Origin: Actinomycetota bacterium
GTDB lineage: Bacteria > Actinomycetota > Acidimicrobiia > Acidimicrobiales > Ilumatobacteraceae
Reading direction: 5' to 3'
Assembly: GCA_009704425.1 (NCBI GenBank)
Contig: WLEG01000053.1
Span: 1 to 9,838, forward strand
DNA: 9,838 bases
Below are positions 7,180 through 9,838 of the stretch, one piece after another; within the stretch, counting starts at the first letter, position 1; each line of letters begins with the position of its first letter. Position numbers and translations under genes: made by a program. The notes below the pieces were generated by a model. The model was not told the origin of the DNA. It did not search any database and saw only the letters and a list, made by a program, of their open reading frames with translations.

Positions 7180-9093
7180 ATGCTCGATCTGATCTGGTTG
7201 ATTCCTGCCCTGCCCTTGCTGGGCTTCTTCGTCAACGTGGTCTTCGGTCGCCTCCTGGGCGAGCCGAAGTCCGGTGCGTTGGCGGCCCTCATGGTGGCCG
7301 GCTCGTTCATCGTCACCGTGGGCGCGTTCTTCGATCTGATCTCGATGCCCACCGAGGAGCGTCACCACGTCGTGACCGCCTTCTCGTGGGTGCCGGTCGG
7401 TTCGCTGCACGTCGATCTGGCGTTCCTCGCCGACCCTCTCAGCATCACCATGGCGTTGTTCGTCACCGGAATCGGAACGCTGATCCACCTCTACGCCATC
7501 GGCTACATGCACGGCGACCCGAAGTTCAGCAAGTTCTTCATCTATCTGAACCTGTTCGTGTTCTCGATGCTGATGTTGGTGCTGGGCGAGAACCTGCTCG
7601 TCACCTTCCTCGGTTGGGAAGGTGTGGGCACCTGCTCCTACTTCCTCATCTCCTTCTGGCACACCCGTGAGAGCGCGGCCACCGCCGGAAAGAAGGCGTT
7701 CGTCACCAACCGCGTCGGTGACTGGGGCGTCATGATGGGCATGTTCCTGGCGTTCGGCGCCACCGGCACCCTCAGCTACGCCGGCATCAATCACGCGGCC
7801 GAATCCGGTGCGTTGTCGGCGGTCACGGCGACGGCCATCGGTCTGATGCTCTTCATCGGTGCCTGTGGCAAGAGCGCCCAGCTTCCGCTGTACATCTGGT
7901 TGCCCGACGCCATGGAAGGTCCGACCCCGGTGTCGGCGCTCATCCACGCGGCCACCATGGTCACCGCCGGTGTGTTTCTCATGACCCGCGTGAACCCCGT
8001 GTTGGCCGTCTCCTACGACTGGGCCCCCACCTTGATCGCCATCGTGGGCGTGGCCACCGCGTTGTTCGCCGCCACCATCGCCGTGGCCCAGACCGACATC
8101 AAGAAGGTTCTGGCGTACTCGACGGTCAGCCAGCTCGGCTTCATGTTCCTGGCCGTCGGATCGGGTGCCTACGTCGCCGCCATCTTCCACATGGTCACCC
8201 ACGCGTTCTTCAAGGCCCTGTTGTTCCTGGGCAGCGGTTCCGTCATCCACGGCATGCACCACGAGCAGGACATGCGCCGCATGGGCGCGTTGCGCAAGTT
8301 GATGCCGGTCACCGCCTTCACCTTCATCATCGGTTGGCTGGCCATCGCCGGCGTCCCGCCGTTCGCCGGGTTCTGGAGCAAGGACGAGATCCTGCTGTTC
8401 GCCTTCGCCAAGAGCCCGATCCTCTACGTGGTCGGAATGATCACGGCTCTTCTCACCGCGTACTACATGACCCGTCAGGTGATCATGGTGTTCTTCGGTG
8501 AGGCGCGCTGGAACGATCACAGCGAGGAACACGGCGCTCACGGCGACTTCAAGCCGCACGAGAGCCCCAAGATCATGTTGTTGCCCCTCGTCGTGTTGGC
8601 CGGTCTGTCGGTCGTCGGCGGGGCGATGCAGTTGCCGTTCACCAAGGATCTGCACTTCCTCGAGAAGTGGCTGGAGCCGGTGGTCGAGTTCGGCGAGGCC
8701 GACATCCATCATTCGTGGGCGTACGAGAACAAGTACGTCCTTCTGGGAATCGCGATCGTCGTGGCCATCTCGGGCATCCTGCTCTCGGCGGCCGTGTACG
8801 CCAAGAAGAAGATCGCCGCGATCGAGCCGGCGTTGCTCGCCGACGGCTGGAAGTACGACAAGGCCATCACCTCGTTCATGGGCGGTCCCGGTCGTCGCGC
8901 GTTCGACGGCGTCGCGTGGGCCGACCGAACCATCGTCGACGGCGCGGTGAACGGAGTCGGTCGACTCGTGCAGGGAGCCGGTGGTTTCCTGCGCAAGGGT
9001 CAGACGGGAGCGGTTCGTAACTACGCCGCCGCGGTCGGGTTGGGTGTGGTCGCCCTGTTGGTGTGGTTCTTCCTCCGAGGGGTGGTGCTCTGA
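7180..9093 (+). CDS. nuoL: NADH-quinone oxidoreductase subunit L (ND5-like antiporter-type subunit)
   Basis: A 637-residue membrane subunit at the far end of the pumping arm, related to Mrp Na+/H+ antiporter subunits. The N-terminal region (about 65-115) has FSWVPVG and the LADPLSITM segment. The proton-antiporter core spans about 130-425. Key charged residues are present: E147 in GWEGVGTCSYFLI (E. coli Glu144), K231 in CGKSAQLPLYIWLPDAMEGP (E. coli Lys229), H256 in ALIHAATMVTAG, K345 in THAFFKALLFL (E. coli Lys342), and K401/D402 in PPFAGFWSKDEIL (E. coli Lys399/Asp400). The polar stretch 441-465 is followed by the C-terminal helices, the amphipathic region that in this family lies along the membrane surface of NuoM and NuoN, and a final anchor at about 615-633. 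The ATG at 7180 lies four bases after the nuoK stop, with a modest AAGGG eight bases upstream. The length is near that of E. coli NuoL (613). Confidence 0.97.
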   Translation: MLDLIWLIPALPLLGFFVNVVFGRLLGEPKSGALAALMVAGSFIVTVGAFFDLISMPTEERHHVVTAFSWVPVGSLHVDLAFLADPLSITMALFVTGIGTLIHLYAIGYMHGDPKFSKFFIYLNLFVFSMLMLVLGENLLVTFLGWEGVGTCSYFLISFWHTRESAATAGKKAFVTNRVGDWGVMMGMFLAFGATGTLSYAGINHAAESGALSAVTATAIGLMLFIGACGKSAQLPLYIWLPDAMEGPTPVSALIHAATMVTAGVFLMTRVNPVLAVSYDWAPTLIAIVGVATALFAATIAVAQTDIKKVLAYSTVSQLGFMFLAVGSGAYVAAIFHMVTHAFFKALLFLGSGSVIHGMHHEQDMRRMGALRKLMPVTAFTFIIGWLAIAGVPPFAGFWSKDEILLFAFAKSPILYVVGMITALLTAYYMTRQVIMVFFGEARWNDHSEEHGAHGDFKPHESPKIMLLPLVVLAGLSVVGGAMQLPFTKDLHFLEKWLEPVVEFGEADIHHSWAYENKYVLLGIAIVVAISGILLSAAVYAKKKIAAIEPALLADGWKYDKAITSFMGGPGRRAFDGVAWADRTIVDGAVNGVGRLVQGAGGFLRKGQTGAVRNYAAAVGLGVVALLVWFFLRGVVL

Positions 9094-9838
9094 TGCTGGC
9101 CGAAGCGACGCACGCGTTGCCCTATCCGGTTCTGACGTTGCTGGTGCTGATGCCGCTCGTCGGCTCGGTGCTCACTCTTCTGTCGTCCTCTCGTCGGCCG
9201 GAGTACACCAAGCTCATCGCTCTGGTGACGTCGGTGTTCACCGGCGCGATCGGTCTGTGGGTGTTGGCCTCCTTCGAGACCGGTGAGGAGGGATTCCAGT
9301 TCGTCTCCAAGCACGAATGGATCACGTCGTGGGGAATCGGGTGGCACCTCGGAGTCGACGGAATCTCGTTGTTCCTGGTGGTGCTCACCGGAATCCTGTT
9401 CCCGCTCGTCATCGTCGGTTGCGATCCGCACCACGACGAGAAGCGCTACCTGGCCTGGTTGTTGCTGCTCGAGGCCGGGGTGATGGGTTCGTTCCTCAGC
9501 CTCGATCTCTTCCTGTTCTTCCTCTTCTTCGAGATCGTGTTGGTGCCGATGTACTTCCTCATCGGTGGTTGGGGTTACGACCAGCGCATCTATGCGGCGA
9601 CCAAGTTCTTCCTGTACACGATGATCGGTTCGGCCTTCATGCTGGTGGGTATCGTCACCACCGCGTTGTTGGCCAAGGCCGACATCGGTCGCATGACCTT
9701 CGACCTCGTCGAGATCGCCGAGGGAGCGAACTTCGCCGCCAGCACGGGCCGCTGGTTGTTCTTCGCCTTCGCCATCGCCTTCGCCGTGAAGGTTCCGCTC
9801 TTCCCGTTGCACACCTGGTTGCCCGACGCGCACACGCA
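9093..9838 (+). CDS. nuoM: NADH-quinone oxidoreductase subunit M, 5' part (ND4-like antiporter-type subunit, partial)
   Basis: The first 248 codons of NuoM, open to the window end, or about half of the usual length of about 500. It is the second antiporter-like proton-pumping subunit. Visible family features are WHLGVDGISLFLVVLT (84-99), which begins the core; the helix carrying E147 in LFFEIVLVPMYFLIGGWG (E. coli Glu144); the following YAATKFFLYTMIGSAFML; and the broken-helix region with K233 in FAVKVPLFPLHTWLPDAHT (E. coli Lys234). PLFPLHTWLPDAHT separates NuoM from NuoL, which has PLYIWLPDAMEGPTPVSA at the same place. The ATG overlaps the nuoL stop by one base (TGATG), with GAGGGG ten bases upstream. 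Nothing suggests a break within the visible part; the C-terminal half is simply outside the window. Confidence 0.97.
   Translation, partial: MLAEATHALPYPVLTLLVLMPLVGSVLTLLSSSRRPEYTKLIALVTSVFTGAIGLWVLASFETGEEGFQFVSKHEWITSWGIGWHLGVDGISLFLVVLTGILFPLVIVGCDPHHDEKRYLAWLLLLEAGVMGSFLSLDLFLFFLFFEIVLVPMYFLIGGWGYDQRIYAATKFFLYTMIGSAFMLVGIVTTALLAKADIGRMTFDLVEIAEGANFAASTGRWLFFAFAIAFAVKVPLFPLHTWLPDAHT

Noticed and set aside
7120..8712. Open frame of 530 codons on the minus strand opposite nuoL
   Set aside because: Same reason: the translation is extremely rich in His, Gln, Asp and Glu, the antisense image of hydrophobic membrane-helix codons, and has no domain.
7180..9838. NuoL and NuoM considered as Mrp-type antiporter subunits (MrpA/MrpD) instead of complex I
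   Set aside because: They follow nuoDEFGHIJK without a break, and they carry the NuoL- and NuoM-specific motifs and key residues; no mrp genes are adjacent in the window.
1..9838. Search for a novel accessory system, mobile element, tRNA, CRISPR array or phage remnant
   Set aside because: More than 99.9% of the window is accounted for by ten colinear complex I genes with consistent base composition; no repeats, integrase-like genes or composition shifts were seen.

Overview
The window is an unbroken stretch of a bacterial respiratory complex I (proton-pumping NADH:quinone oxidoreductase) operon, all on the + strand, in the order nuoD (last 23 codons), nuoE, nuoF, nuoG, nuoH, nuoI, nuoJ, nuoK, nuoL and nuoM (first 248 codons, cut by the window end). 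Every gene is recognisable from cofactor or proton-channel motifs. The only non-coding sequence is 4 bases between nuoK and nuoL. There are no RNA genes, mobile elements, repeats, CRISPR arrays, internal promoters or terminators that I can support.

The DNA is high in G+C by eye, with strong third-position G/C bias but also heavy use of the leucine codon TTG. The colinear nuoD-to-nuoM order with separate nuoE, nuoF and nuoG, a NuoH longer than the E. coli one, and a NuoG carrying the extra N7 cluster motif fit an actinobacterium. The style of the sequence suggests Acidimicrobiia or a relative, but that placement is an inference and would need a tree.

Layout: bases 1-4458 hold the end of the quinone-site subunit NuoD and the NADH-oxidising arm. 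NuoE carries [2Fe-2S] N1a, NuoF carries FMN and [4Fe-4S] N3, and NuoG carries N1b, N5, N4 and N7. Bases 4458-6310 hold the junction between the arms: NuoH (membrane subunit lining the quinone chamber) and NuoI (clusters N6a/N6b). Bases 6310-9838 hold the membrane arm: NuoJ, NuoK, and the antiporter-like NuoL and NuoM. Electrons should run NADH > FMN (NuoF) > clusters in NuoG > NuoI > NuoB/NuoD > quinone, with the energy used by NuoH, NuoJ/K, NuoL, NuoM (and NuoN, outside the window) to move protons.

The genes are tightly coupled. Stop and start codons overlap by 1 base (TGATG) at D/E, G/H, H/I, I/J, J/K and L/M, and by 4 bases (GTGA or ATGA) at E/F and F/G. Each start has a purine-rich Shine-Dalgarno inside the preceding gene. 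No frameshift, internal stop or decayed gene is present.

I found no previously undescribed system here; this is core housekeeping DNA. The observations worth a second look are local: a roughly 20-residue insertion in the N3-cluster domain of NuoF with an extra cysteine, a Cys-to-Val change in a NuoF glycine-rich motif, and an apparent extra C-terminal membrane helix in NuoH.
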